From Gordius sp. MW1 (taxonomy: Eukaryota; Nematomorpha; Gordioida; Gordea; Gordiidae), in assembly GCA_964036665.1 (NCBI GenBank), contig OZ038527.1, positions 17,940,221 through 18,004,220 on the forward strand: 64,000 nt of DNA. Direction: 5' to 3'. The notes beneath the pieces are model-generated. The model ran no database searches and was not told the origin of the DNA. It saw only the letters and a program-made list of their open reading frames with translations. Shown here one piece after another: positions 33,780 to 45,381 of this stretch. Positions within the stretch are counted from its first letter, which is position 1, and every line of letters starts with the position of its first letter. Position numbers and translations under genes: made by a program.

Positions 33780-34386
33780 AACAAAGCTAACGACAATTTG
33801 GCATAAATTTAGATCAATTCACCCCATAACTACTGCTATTATTAGTGTACCCAAGTTGCGCGATTGGATGCACCATACGAATATGATATTATATAAAAAT
33901 GAAATAACTTAACAATATAGTGACCGGGTTTGCTATATAAAACTGTTTGCGGGTTTGTTGACTGCCATACAGAGGCATAGGCAGGATTTCTTTTGAAAGA
34001 GAAGGGGGAGGGTTAAAAAAGTTTCTTTAAACATCTAGTAAATTTCGTATGTTATTAAAATAGATTTAGATCTTTAATAAAATATTTATATACGGGCGTA
34101 ACATCGTCGTGAGTTTGTCCAGGCAAACTTAGGTAGTTTCACATTCTTTTGACGCAGGTGTAACGGAAATGTAATTAAATAGAATCTAAAAGTTTTATCT
34201 AATTTTGGGGAAAACCTGTCATCCCTTATCCTAAAGATGGAATTAAAAAAATACTTACACAACACATGAATGCTCTGCATTTGTTCTAGGAATCAAAAAA
34301 CCATTTTAATTTCTTTATATATTAATTGGGCCACCTTGATTCTTTCATTAAACTTTTAAACTAACTTTAAATGGCTACATCAAGTG

Positions 34387-34539
34387 CATAGGCGTAACCA
34401 AGGGGACGCAGGGAGGGGTGGCTGCCCCCCCTCTAAATTAAAATATTTGTTGAATGGCTAAAATTTCAAAAAATGATCATTTTGCCCAGCCCTAAATCAT
34501 TATTGCCACCCTCTAATTCCAATGCTGGCTACGCCCATG
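34387..34539. mobile_element. hAT-type MITE, GGGCGTAGCC family
   Basis: Ends CATAGGCGTAACCAAGG and GGCTACGCCCATG, with flanking octamers ATCAAGTG and ATCAAATG (one mismatch). Confidence 0.8.
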
Positions 34540-34938
34540 ATCAAATGTGTAATTATTGATCTGCGTCAAATTTCATATTTATAGACTAGTCCACCCATAA
34601 TTAATTTTTCACCTTATATAAATTATAATTTACTCTTCAAAAATAATGAATTAAGATAATCTCATCCGTATTTTATTTTTTTACATATCGCCTGTTAATT
34701 TTTAGGTGTTTCCACATTCTGAGCTTTTTTTCATTACACATTTAAACCAAAAATATTTAACAAAATCAATGTTTAAATTATTTTGTTTAATTTTCCCAAA
34801 AAAGCATGCAATCTTTCATGTTTATAAATTATCGATTAAGAATATATACTCCATTTTTTTTATAATTTATTTGAAATTAATACTAATTCATTATACATAT
34901 CTGCAAGGATGAGTAAAGTGAAATGAAGTATCATCTTT

Positions 34939-35857
34939 CTAATCGTTCACGGCAAACTTCTCCAATACCATCTTAAATAGTCTTTCACATTTATCCGATG
35001 AATCATTGCATTCTCTTAGCTTATTCATAAGCAGCAAATCCTCCAATTTCAATCCTAAAAAAATAATTTATATACTAGATATTCAATCATAAAAATTTTA
35101 TCAATTTAACCTTAAACATACCAATAAAAGGGATGCTTAATGGCCGGTGCTCAACTTGTTCTACCATTATATTCACCTCGGTAAATTTAAGAATTGACAC
35201 CAAAAACGTCCTATATTTATCAGGTAAATTCTGCGTTTAAAATTTAAATATATTTTTTGTCTAATTTTACCTTGGACAGCTTTACAATAAGGTCGGGATC
35301 CAGGGTTTTTAAACCCAATATCATTGCATAGGCGCTATTGTAAGAGTTGTGCTTATCCATAAGATTCTAGCAAAATTATATACATATTCGAAAATTAATA
35401 CCTCAGTGACTCCTAATAAATACAGTAATCCTGATGCTCTATCCTTACGTTTAAGGCTATATAAATGACGTGAAGTCCAATCCGTTAGCTACGAAGAGCA
35501 ATATATTTTGATATTGTAATTAATAACTTGCATCGTCAAAGTGCATCAGATAAGAATACACTCCAGTGTGCTTTATTTCCAATTCACCATTAATATACTC
35601 ATTCCATTCCTTTTTTGAAAGTTTCGCAAACAAACGTTTATCTACTCTATGCAGTAATGCCTGAAATCATAGTTGTTAAAAATTACAAATGATAAGATTA
35701 CGGCTAGTTGCTCGGAATCAAATTCTTCCAAGGGTAAATTGGCCGGAAAAAAGGGAGTCATATATTGTTCCTTGACTTTGAAATCTTTGTAACTTTTAGG
35801 ATGCTTTATAACATATCCCGTTTTCTTCCCAGATAATTTTTGCAAAAAATTCCACAT
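34939..35857 (-). CDS. Small RasGEF (CDC25-homology) domain protein, 6 exons, 230 aa
   Basis: Minus-strand exons 35702-35857, 35532-35660, 35402-35488, 35271-35366, 35122-35230 and 34939-35054 join in frame to 230 codons plus TAG. Introns are 41, 43, 35, 40 and 67 nt. Intron 2 uses a GC donor (GCAAGT...AG); the others are GT-AG. After 40 N-terminal residues the order fits a CDC25 domain, which expels GDP from Ras-family GTPases: FDSEQLAALLHRVDKRLF, HFDDLTDWTSRHL, RASGLLYLLGVTENLMDKHN, YAMILGLKTLDPDLIVKLSK and LSIPFIGLKLEDLLLMNK (the usual P-x-P-Y-L-G-x-x-L-x-D-L position). No REM, PH or other domain is encoded here, so either it is a minimal exchange factor or upstream exons are missing. Catalytic competence is unproven. 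Confidence 0.78.
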
Positions 35858-36269
35858 TTGATAAAGTTTATAATCGATAGTTTGTTTTAATATTAGTAGT
35901 TGTTATTTCGTAAGAACTTAAATATGAAAGAATGTCGCATTCTAGAACTTCAGATATATAAATCTTACTTTTATACTTCATAAATGGGGATTATTTCTAA
36001 TTGTAAATTAACTCTATCTAGATATATTATTAACCCGACAGGGACCACTAACGGTTCGGCCGAATTAATTTCTTTGAAAACTTTCCAGAGCATCTCAATA
36101 TGCTCTAGACTAGATAGCCCAACAATTAAAAAATATTGAAAAATTGCCTACTTCACGATATAAAGGGGCGTCACCCTACCAGGTTACACTAGGAGATCTA
36201 AAAATAAGCAAAAATATTTTTTATTAGATGACTAAGATAAGTTATATATAATGGAATGTTGACAATCAA

Positions 36270-36406
36270 CATGGGCGTAGCCAAGGAGGGGCAGGGAGGG
36301 ACGGCTGTCCCCCCTTCTAAATCCAGAAAATCTTCAAAATTTAATATAATTATGACTAAAATTTTAAATTGCCCCCCCTTTAATTCAAATCCTGACTACG
36401 CCCATG
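36270..36406. mobile_element. hAT-type MITE, GGGCGTAGCC family
   Basis: Begins CATGGGCGTAGCCAAGG and ends GACTACGCCCATG. Flanks ACAATCAA (36262-36269) and ATAATCAA (36407-36414) differ at one base. Confidence 0.82.
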
Positions 36407-36677
36407 ATAATCAATGAATGTGAGGTCTAACATTGCATTATTAGCATAAAATTATGATGGCTTTTCTGCACACAACGCAGCGCAGTTGTGTACACTTTTT
36501 GAGTTGATATCTATCTATTGTGTTTCTGACCTTGTAAGTCTAGGATTTAAAATTTATTTAGAAAGTCAACTGTATTTTTAAAACAATTCTGGACAATCAC
36601 TTTTTTATGATTTATTTCTCAAAACAATTGAGCAGTCAGGGATTTTGATAAGCGGCATATAACAATAATGGTATGTA

Positions 36678-37003
36678 CAGTCGAAACTTCTTAATCGCAA
36701 ATCGGATTATCGCGAAAATCTTTTAATCGCGAAGTTAACCGCCATTTTGTTTTTTTTAACGATAATATTAACAAAAACATCGTTTATTGACAAATCGCTA
36801 ATAGTACAATATCGGATATTCACAAACATTTTCGAGTCCTTAAATCAACATAATTATATAAAATATCGTTTTATTGCGAAGCGTAAGAAATGAATATTTA
36901 ATATAATGTACATATACTTTTATTTCCATCGTTTAATCACGAAATATCGGTTAATCGCGAATTTTTTCAGGCCCAAGGCTTTGCAATTAAACGGTTTTGT
37001 CTG
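36678..37003. mobile_element. 326-bp pogo/Tigger-like MITE
   Basis: Starts CAGTCGAAACTTCTTAATCGC and ends GCAATTAAACGGTTTTGTCTG, imperfect inverted repeats of about 22 bp, flanked on both sides by TA (36676-36677 and 37004-37005). CAGTCGAA-type ends with a TA duplication are typical of the pogo/Tigger branch of Tc1/mariner. Internal AATCGCGAA words repeat; no transposase. Confidence 0.7.
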
Positions 37004-37005
37004 TA

Positions 37006-39524
37006 CCTATTTCTACCTAGAAAAGTTACTCTTTTTTTATCAACATTTAATCAAAGGGATCTACGCAGCCCATAAATTTATTATAAATCTTTGCGCATCG
37101 AACCAAAAAATTTTTCCTGGGTCTTTAATAAGTCGTGATTCTTATAAATATAATAGGTTAAAGAATGACAATTTGTAAGCATGTACTGTAATGACATTAG
37201 AAATATAATTTTTCTGAATAAATCCTTTCTTTCTCATTGATTTTATGTCGATTTATGGGCATAGACAATTCAAACGTTCTGTACCAGTGCCTCCGATATA
37301 TTCACTCATGAAAACTATTAACTAATTTGGCGCTGGTAATTATCAAAATATAAATTAAAAGGGACAAAATTTGAGTTTAAAGAGTGGTCATATCGCGTAC
37401 AATTAAGATAATTTTTTATAAAAAAAAGTATAATATAAAATTACAATCCTCTATCAAGTACCGCATTGAACTTATTAATGGGACCGCCTTCCAACATATT
37501 TAGGATGATAGGGTTTTTTCAAAACTTTAATTTTTTTTTATAAGAACATTAAAATACTTTTCTGTTTTATAATTTGTTTGGTTTTAGTAACCTCAATGGT
37601 GGCTTAGTCAGTTAGCAATCACGGGTAGGTTGATATAACCCCCTTTTTTCGAACATCACTATGCAACCCGATTTCAGTATATTCAAGATATTTTATATTT
37701 GATTCTGATGCTTAAAAATTACTTTGGCTTATTGCTTTAACAAAACATTTTCAAAATAAAAGATTTGATTTTTACATCTATGCGTAATCAAGTTTTGTTT
37801 CAATTTTATATATCACACGGTTGAATTTTTTAATAAAAATTAAATAAATTTGATCTTTAAAAATTTTTAAAAGCGTGATAAAAAGATTTACAACTTCACT
37901 TAATTGAAGGCATACAAAATTATGAAAAAGGTGGAACATGCTAAATTTGTGCGTTCGCATAAAGGGGGCACGTTTAAAGTGGAGAATAAATTGAGGTTGA
38001 TATGATAGGCAGTCTTAAACTCAAGTTGTTTGTGAAAATATAAATCATATACATGAATTTTTATCCCGACTAATAATATTATTTGTGTGGCGTATGCGTG
38101 GGGGGGGGGTCGGTTTATAACTCCCCCATTGACAAAATTTTTTTTCAATAATCATATGGAAAAGGCAATGATATTAGAAGAAGCATTCTTCAAAATTTAA
38201 TATAATATGACATAAATTACTAAAAAATATCATTTTGCCCCACCCCAAATAATTATTGCCCCCTCTAAATTTAATCCTGGGTAATCCCATGATTGTTAGT
38301 GTGGCCCTGATAGAAATTATTAATTTAACTTAATTAATTTTAATTCCAATTTCAAATGAAAAAAAATTTCAATAATCATATGGAAAAGGCAATGATATTA
38401 GAAGAAGCATTCTTCAAAATTTATTATAATATGACATAAATTACTAAAAATTAACTTTTGCCCCACCCCAAATCATTATTGCCCCCTCTAAATTCAATCC
38501 TGGGTATTCCCATGATTGTTAGTGAGGCCCTGATAGAAATTATAAATTTAACTTAATTAATTTTAATTCCAATTTCAAATAAAGAGCTACATTCTATGCC
38601 TAATTTTAAAAACTTTCCTGCCCAAGTAAAAGGAATTTAATTCTTAATTATTTACCTAAAGTATTTCATTTCTAATCTAGAACAAGAAGATTCTAATACA
38701 AGCGAAATCATTAGTGTTCAAGGTAATTAATAATTTAATCTTTCTACGTGTTCAATATACTTAGTTACTAGAAAATAGCTTAATATTTAAGATATAAATA
38801 TCGTATTATGATAAATTTACAAAGTGTTTTGCTTTCTTCACTCTTGCATGCTTTGGCTTTTTTAAAATGGCCTGATTTTCGCTTCAAGTTGGCAATAAGG
38901 GTCAATCTGAGTTGCATGCCTAATTCTTTTTATTTTTTATTTCCGAGCCCAGCCTAAAAGCCTTAAACAATTAGTATAGTATCGATAAATATTAATGCAA
39001 AAATGGATATCTTTGTATGCACTTTTATTCCCCTCCACTTAACAAATGTTTTAGAGCTTCGAAATATAAGAAAAATTAAGAATAAATCAAAATGCGATTC
39101 GTTGTCAATATATAGAGTATAGCGTGGGAATATTAAGTGTAAGTTAAATTGACGAATGTCAACTTGTTTAAAAGTATAAAACTAAATGACGGATGATATA
39201 ATCATAGTGTCAGAAATCCAATGAGATTTTTAATTAATACGAGTGTAGAAAAATTAAAGGGAATAGTTAAATAGTGCGGGTCTGATAATGAGGGAGCCAC
39301 AGCAAAATGTACACATCTTTTATATCGTTTTAATGTTTTATTCAAAAAACTACATTATTTCTTAAATTTTCTACCTCTTGAACAAACAAAATCTGCCCTA
39401 AACTTATCTTATTTTTACCATAAAGTTAATTTTTCGATGATTAAAAAAATTAAGGTGATCTAATCACATAGTCTAATTATGATAAATTATAAAGAAATGT
39501 ATTGATTTGCGGTTTACTCTATAA
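37006..39524. other. Intergenic, no gene seen
   Basis: AT-rich. Holds the tandem duplication at 38146-38582 and C-run fragments, otherwise nothing I can support. Its right end is the upstream region of mS22. Confidence 0.45.
38146..38582. repeat. 224-bp tandem duplication
   Basis: CAATAATCATATGGAAAAGG begins at 38146 and again at 38370. Both units contain GAAGAAGCATTCTTC and the degenerate right end of a GGGCGTAGCC-family MITE (CCTGGGTA(A/T)TCCCATG), so a MITE remnant was duplicated together with its flank. Confidence 0.85.
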
Positions 39525-40871
39525 ATGAATACTATTCCTTGGTTTTTAAAAATCCTTAAAACTAGTGTTAAACGCTTTTCGACCCAAAAATTGCCATCAT
39601 ATGAAGATTACATTAAATCCTCTCATAACTTTGATATTGGCCAAATATTTATTGATAGCAACATACAAACCATAATAAAAAATATAAATATGGAAACTAT
39701 GGATATTAATAAAGTTTTCCTACCAAATAAACAAAAACGTGAAATGCCAACTATCAAATTATTAACTACCGATCAATATGAACAATTAATTGATGATGCT
39801 AAGATAAGGGCATTAGAAAAATTGCAACCCCCTCCCTTTTTATTGCCTAGATGTCCCATAGAAGTATTTTTATTGTTAAAATGAATTTAAATTAATAGGG
39901 ATCTTTGAAATTTGATAAAGAAATTGAAAACTTTGACACCTCCACATATGTTTTTACTGATATCACATTTGGGATTAATAATAGAGATAGGTTCATAGTT
40001 GTTAGAGAGCCAAATGGTGTTTTAAGGAAGGCTACTTGGGAAGTATGTTTAAATAAAACCTGTTTATGAATTTTAAGGAAAGAGATAGAATGAACCAAAT
40101 ATATTTTCCTAAAGAGAGAAGAGAGCTGCATTTACCTAAAATGTTTGAATCAGAATATTTTCAGGTAAATAAAACCTTTTGTATATTAGCTGTTAAATAT
40201 TATTCAAAGTTTGTTTTTAAAAAATAAATAATTGTCAGTAAATAAATATTATAATTAAATATATTTAATCTCTGGATTTAACACTTTTATATTAGGATGC
40301 TCTTGAAAAGGGTAAATATATATTTGTGCTTGATAGAATTCTTACTCAATTTGAACCTGATCATCCTTTATACCTGCCCCTCATGTTTCAAACTTTTGAT
40401 CATGTGATTAAAAATGGACATCTAAGGGAACTTGTTTCAACACGATATTTTGGATCATTTGTACTTTACCAAGCTCTCAAAAATGATGTGGATGACATCT
40501 TAATTTATATACTCGAATCATTAAATAACAAGGACTTTTCGAATCAATCGCTGTTGGCCTGTTTCTATGTGCTATCCTTGCACCTAAATGTTGTGTCAAT
40601 AATCAAAAGCAATATTCAAAAGACAACTTTTAATCAATATAATCCAGAAAATAGTGCAAAATTACCAAATTCTTCAGCAATTAATGATTTTAATACATTA
40701 GAAGAGAACTATTCTGCAGAAGAAATAATAAAAATGTTGAATGCATACATATCTCAAAGGCAAAAGCTTTGTTCAGACCATTCAAAATTGGAAAAAATAG
40801 AAAACGGCATAAAAAATTATTTAAACCAACGCGATCAAGCCCAACACATATTAAAAAAACAAAGCATTTAG
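39525..40871 (+). CDS. MRPS22: Mitochondrial small-subunit ribosomal protein mS22, 4 exons
   Basis: Exons 39525-39863, 39899-40042, 40078-40164 and 40296-40871 all join in phase 0 to 381 codons plus TAG, close to the roughly 360 residues of the human protein. Introns are 35, 35 and 131 nt. mS22 is a metazoan-specific component of the mitoribosomal small subunit. Diagnostic blocks are [20 protein letters not shown] (exon 1), [20 protein letters not shown] and [12 protein letters not shown] (exon 2), [16 protein letters not shown] (exon 3), then [20 protein letters not shown] and [16 protein letters not shown] (exon 4). The N-terminus ([20 protein letters not shown]) is basic and hydroxylated, as expected of a mitochondrial targeting sequence. 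The gene lies divergent from the RasGEF gene. Assignment is confident from block order. Confidence 0.92.
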
Positions 40872-42760
40872 ACTTTACTGATTTATAAACAAATTGACAA
40901 TGTTTTATTATAATAGTTGAACATAATATTTTATTAATTAAATACAAAAACTTTACAATAATTTTTACCCTTCAAATTTTATCAAAAGGGGTTGAGCTAT
41001 TTATCTCATTTATGTAGTCATACTTTTGTGCTAAAAGTATATTTTAGAAAGTATATTGCATATAAAGTAACCTTTATATAAGCTTTTATAACTAAATTAT
41101 TTTTGAAACAAGCATTAAATAATTTTTACTAACCATATTAAATGCAATAATATAATAGCTCCTTGGACCACGTTAAGACAAAATTTAAATTTATTTTTTT
41201 ATCAACTCATTCCAATCTGAAATTCACAGCCATTGCTTATTTGGCCCAAAAATGCTTTTGATATGAATTTTATCTAAAAATTAATATTTAATGTTGTTAT
41301 GCCTTAATATTTATATCACTCTGCATGCAAAAACCTTCATCATAACATGCTAAACATGAATTGTTTTTTTGTCCATTTATTTTATTTGTATCAACTGGAG
41401 TTGCAGGAGTCACAGTAGCATGTTACTCAAGCAGGTCTTTAGGTTCAGAACAAAAATTAATAATATGCTTAAAAATTTGCCCATTTGGACGTAATTAACA
41501 ATAATTCTAGAATAAATATTATCACCTATACTCGATTTTTGATTGAAATACGATCAAAGAATAATATTTTCTCTTAAATAAAGACATTTTGCATCGAGGG
41601 TTTTATTTTTTTAATATTGCCAAAATCAATTAGCCCTCATAGTTTACATGTTAAAAAGTCGATTTACTTAAATCACTAATTTGTAACTAAAACCACCACT
41701 TTGATTATTTGAAATATTATATAACAAGTAAAAATCGCTTAGGTTTATTTTGATCAGACATAATCAGTATTTTGTTGTTATGACAATTTATTAGTGTTCA
41801 TTTTCTTAAGAGATTGGATGAGGGCTGACGTTAGTTTATATAAATTTATTTTTACAAAGATTCTAGTTATATACATAAATCAATGGGAAAGTTTACAAAT
41901 ATAACAATTCACGAATCGTAGTAAACAATATTTAAAAACAGATTTTAAAATAGGGAATCAGATCGTATATTCTTATAGCACAGGATAAAGTATAATCAAT
42001 ACATATCAATGAAAAACGAAGTTGGTTTTAAATGGTCAAGGATGATTTAATGGCCCATGCATGCCTTGGTAGCTCTTCACTTTTTAACGATCCTCTGTTG
42101 TGGCGTTCCTACGTTCTTTATAATGGTTAGTTTATTTTTCACGGATCCTTTCTTATTTTTTCCAACCTATAAACGTTTCAAAAGTGTATAGATTTTTTAA
42201 AAATAATTTAAAGAGTCAGTGGTAAATTAATTCTTTGATTTTTGTAAAAAGAGGTGTGCTTTTTAACAATGATTAATGTATACTCAACAATCTATAAAGA
42301 GCAGAGAATAAAAGACTGCTCAATCGCTTTAAAAATTATTACAAATTTTGACATCCATTTAAATATATATCAAAATGGTTAGGGAGATGCTTATTATCAT
42401 ATATCTAAGACAAACCATTTTTGAAATAACTTTCATGAGCTTTTTTAATTTAAAATAAAGTCATAAAAAGTAATTAACATAAATAGGGCAATCTACATTT
42501 AATAATATTTATTAAAGTAAGTAATGCTCATGTGATTAGATTGAAGAATTTTTGAAATAGCTATAATGAGTAATTGTATAATAGGAAATTAATGATTATG
42601 AATCAATATATTCCCTATGATTACAAAAGTTAAAACTTAAATAAGAGTTGGGTAGTCTATTAGTCTATGATAAAACAATAATCCACGACATTAAAACCGA
42701 TAAACTTGCAAACTAAGCCCCGCTAAGTATTGTAACAAATGATTATTTTATCTCAGATGA
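40872..42760. other. Intergenic, nothing recognised
   Basis: AT-rich sequence downstream of mS22 with no frame, repeat family or RNA that I can support. Confidence 0.45.
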
Positions 42761-42772
42761 TTTGGTACCCAC

Positions 42773-42960
42773 CCCTATTAAAATACGCCCTTCGGGCGTA
42801 ACTGGGGGCTTCGCCCCCAGACCCCCTTGGGGGCTTGACCCCCTTGGGGGCTTCGCCCCCAAACCCTCTGCTGGGGGCTCCGCCCCTAGTCCCCCGTTGG
42901 GGGCTCTGCCCCCAAACCCCCATCTCCTGGGGGCTCCGCCCCCAGACCCCCGGAGAAGGA
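42773..42960. repeat. GC-rich cluster of GGGGGCTTCGCCCCC-type hairpins
   Basis: Within 190 bp there are several self-complementary words: CGCCCTTCGGGCG, then GGGGGCTTCGCCCCC twice, GGGGGCTCCGCCCC twice and GGGGGCTCTGCCCCC, separated by AGACCCCC or AAACCCCC spacers. The block is extremely GC-rich in an AT-rich region and stays open on both strands, producing spurious Gly/Pro/Ala frames. A similar word recurs at 59427-59450. Confidence 0.85.
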
Positions 42961-43085
42961 AAGGGGGGGGGGGGGGGAAGGGAAGAGGGGACGACTCATC
43001 TATTCTACGTATAAATGTAGCATATTTGCTATGCAATTTATGGGCGAGAAAGGTGTGAAGGGGCGAGAATGCCTATAGGGGGTAG
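42961..43085. repeat. Left-end fragment of the composite repeat
   Basis: After a G-run come GACGACTCATCTATTCTACG, GCATATTTGCTATGCAATTT and GGGCGAGAATGCCTATAGGG, as at 3411-3510, 50905-50990 and 61401-61500. Confidence 0.8.
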
Positions 43086-43089
43086 GATA

Positions 43090-44235
43090 ATTGCTAAGGT
43101 TTCCCCCTTGACTACTCCCATGCTAGTTACACAACATAAAAATCTACTTTTTTGTAAAAAAAAAATAAAATTAATTTAAATTTAAAACCTCAATTTTACT
43201 CGCCGTTTTATAACGTATGTTTTGCATGTGATAAAAATTTGAAGAAGAAAAATATAGTATTTTTTTAATTTGGCAGAAGCTGGCTATGTAACAAGGGATT
43301 GTTTTGTAAAATGAAATGTGAACATTAAAATAATCAAATATACTTTAAAAATTCTATTTTTAATTCAAAAATCCATATTGTCGTAAAGAATGTTTCCAGT
43401 TATAACAACAATTATCCTCGTCTAGGTTAGGCTTTCTTTAGTGTATTACTAATTTTATATTAATTTATTTGCTAAAATATAAAAGGCAAGGAGGGGGTTA
43501 TAAAAATAACCAGGCCAATTGATGAACCTTAAATTAAATTCTGGCTACTACTATTAATATAAAACTATTGGTATTCTCTTCCATATAAATCTTTTCAATA
43601 TCCATGTAAATATGATGACGTATTATGCATGTTTAATGTTATTACTACATATTAAACTCGCCACTCACGCCCCCTAGCGGTGGGCGGATAAGAGAGGAAG
43701 ATAGGGGTAGGGGTTTAACCTTGGCATAGCGCCATTGAAAAAAAAATCAATATAAAATGACGAAGGAATAATTTCCCCCTTTCCCCTTTTAATTATATAA
43801 TAATAATTCTAATATATTGATTATCTAGTTGTAATTTTCAATTATGACAACTGCAATTTCAAACCTAAATATTAGGTTAATTTTAAGTGTTAGAAAATAG
43901 TTTCAATTAAAATAACAACAGGCGGAAATTAGAAATAATAAAATTAATTAATCAACTTTTTAATAATAATAGAGAATTGGATTGCCTGTTACGACCGCAC
44001 ATCTAAAAATGATAAAATTTAATAACTTACTTTTGGTTAATGTAAAATGTTATTAAATTGGGATAATTCCTATTGTGGCTTATAATAAAAATTTTTGAAA
44101 ATAAAATTTAAATATATAAAAATGCGTTAGATATTAAAAAATATGACTTTTAAAAATAAGATGTAATAATAATTAGATTTATTAATAAGATATCTAAAAA
44201 TAAAATAGTATAGATATTCAAAAATGGTATAAGGC
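43090..44235. other. Intergenic, nothing recognised
   Basis: AT-rich sequence between repeat blocks; no supported feature. Confidence 0.4.
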
Positions 44236-45092
44236 ATTTTTTTCATTGGTCAGCAGCCAGGACAGGGTAGAGGTGGTTATAAATTCATAATAGTCAAAAA
44301 AACAATTTTCGAATCACATTTTGGCCAATGGTCATTTTTTTCATTGGTCAGCAGCCAACGGACGGCCAAAAAGTCATAATAACATTGGTAGTAACAGGAA
44401 CAATCATAATAATTAAAAAAAAACGAAAAAAATAATTCTGATTTACATTTTGGCCAATGATCATTTTTTCCATTGGTCAGCAGCCAACGGACGGCCAAAA
44501 CGTCATAATAGCATTGGTAGTAACAGGAACAATCATAATAATCAAAAAAAAACGAAAAAATAAACTTGGATTCACATTTTGGCCAATGGTCATTTTTTCC
44601 ATCGGTCAGCACCCAACGGACGGCCAAAAAGTCATAATAGCAATGGTAGTAACAGGAACAATCATAATAAGCGAAAAAAAAACGAAAAAATAAACTTGGA
44701 TTCACATTTTGGCCAATAGTCATTTTTTCCATTGGTCAATAGCCAACGGACGGCCAAAAAGTCATAATAGCAATGGTAGTAACAGGAACAATCATAATAG
44801 GCGAAAAAAAACGAAAAAATAAACTTGGATTCACATTTTGGCCAATGGTCATTTTTTTCATTGGTCAGCACCCAACGGACGGCCAAAAAGTCATATTAGC
44901 AATGGTAGTAATAGGAACAATCATAATAGTCAAAAAAACCCGGGATTCGAACCCAAAAACTGGTTAAATTAACAAAAATTAAAAGTAAACAAAACAAGAC
45001 ACTCGGTGCGTGACATCCACGTTCGGTGCGGACGCCGAATAGCGTGACAAACAAAATGGAAAGTGAGCCCATAAATTGCATAGCAATTAATA
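44236..45092. repeat. Hairpin minisatellite array with terminal B-box and hairpin
   Basis: Six to seven tandem units of the CCAATGG...CCATTGG minisatellite, mostly the long monomer type (about 118-125 bp, CCAACGGACGGCCAAAA). They are followed by a minus-strand GGTTCGAATCC at 44943-44960, TTCGGTGCG words and the terminal GCCCATAAATTGCATAGC. It lies just beyond the 3' end of STT3B. Confidence 0.88.
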
Positions 45093-45381
45093 AAGTTGTG
45101 CGTGCTAGTGTTGTAAAAAGACCCGGGTTTTGTTGGGTCGATTTTTGGTTCAACTAAGACTAACAGTAGACTGTGTCTGATTTTCGAATTCGGAGTAAGC
45201 CTAGAGGTTGACTAAGAAAAACAGACCAAAAATCTTTAGTCTGTTTATGTTAATTTGACTAAAACTAGAGGTCGACCAAACAAAATCCAGCCATTTTTAT
45301 AACACTAAATATTAACAAATGTTTATAATCTCGAATAAGACAATTTTAATCAACAGTTGATGTAAAAACGGTTTAAATAGA

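Noticed and set aside
42743-43058. ORFs on both strands rich in Gly, Pro and Ala
   Set aside because: Produced by the GC hairpin cluster and a G-run; no start context or domain.
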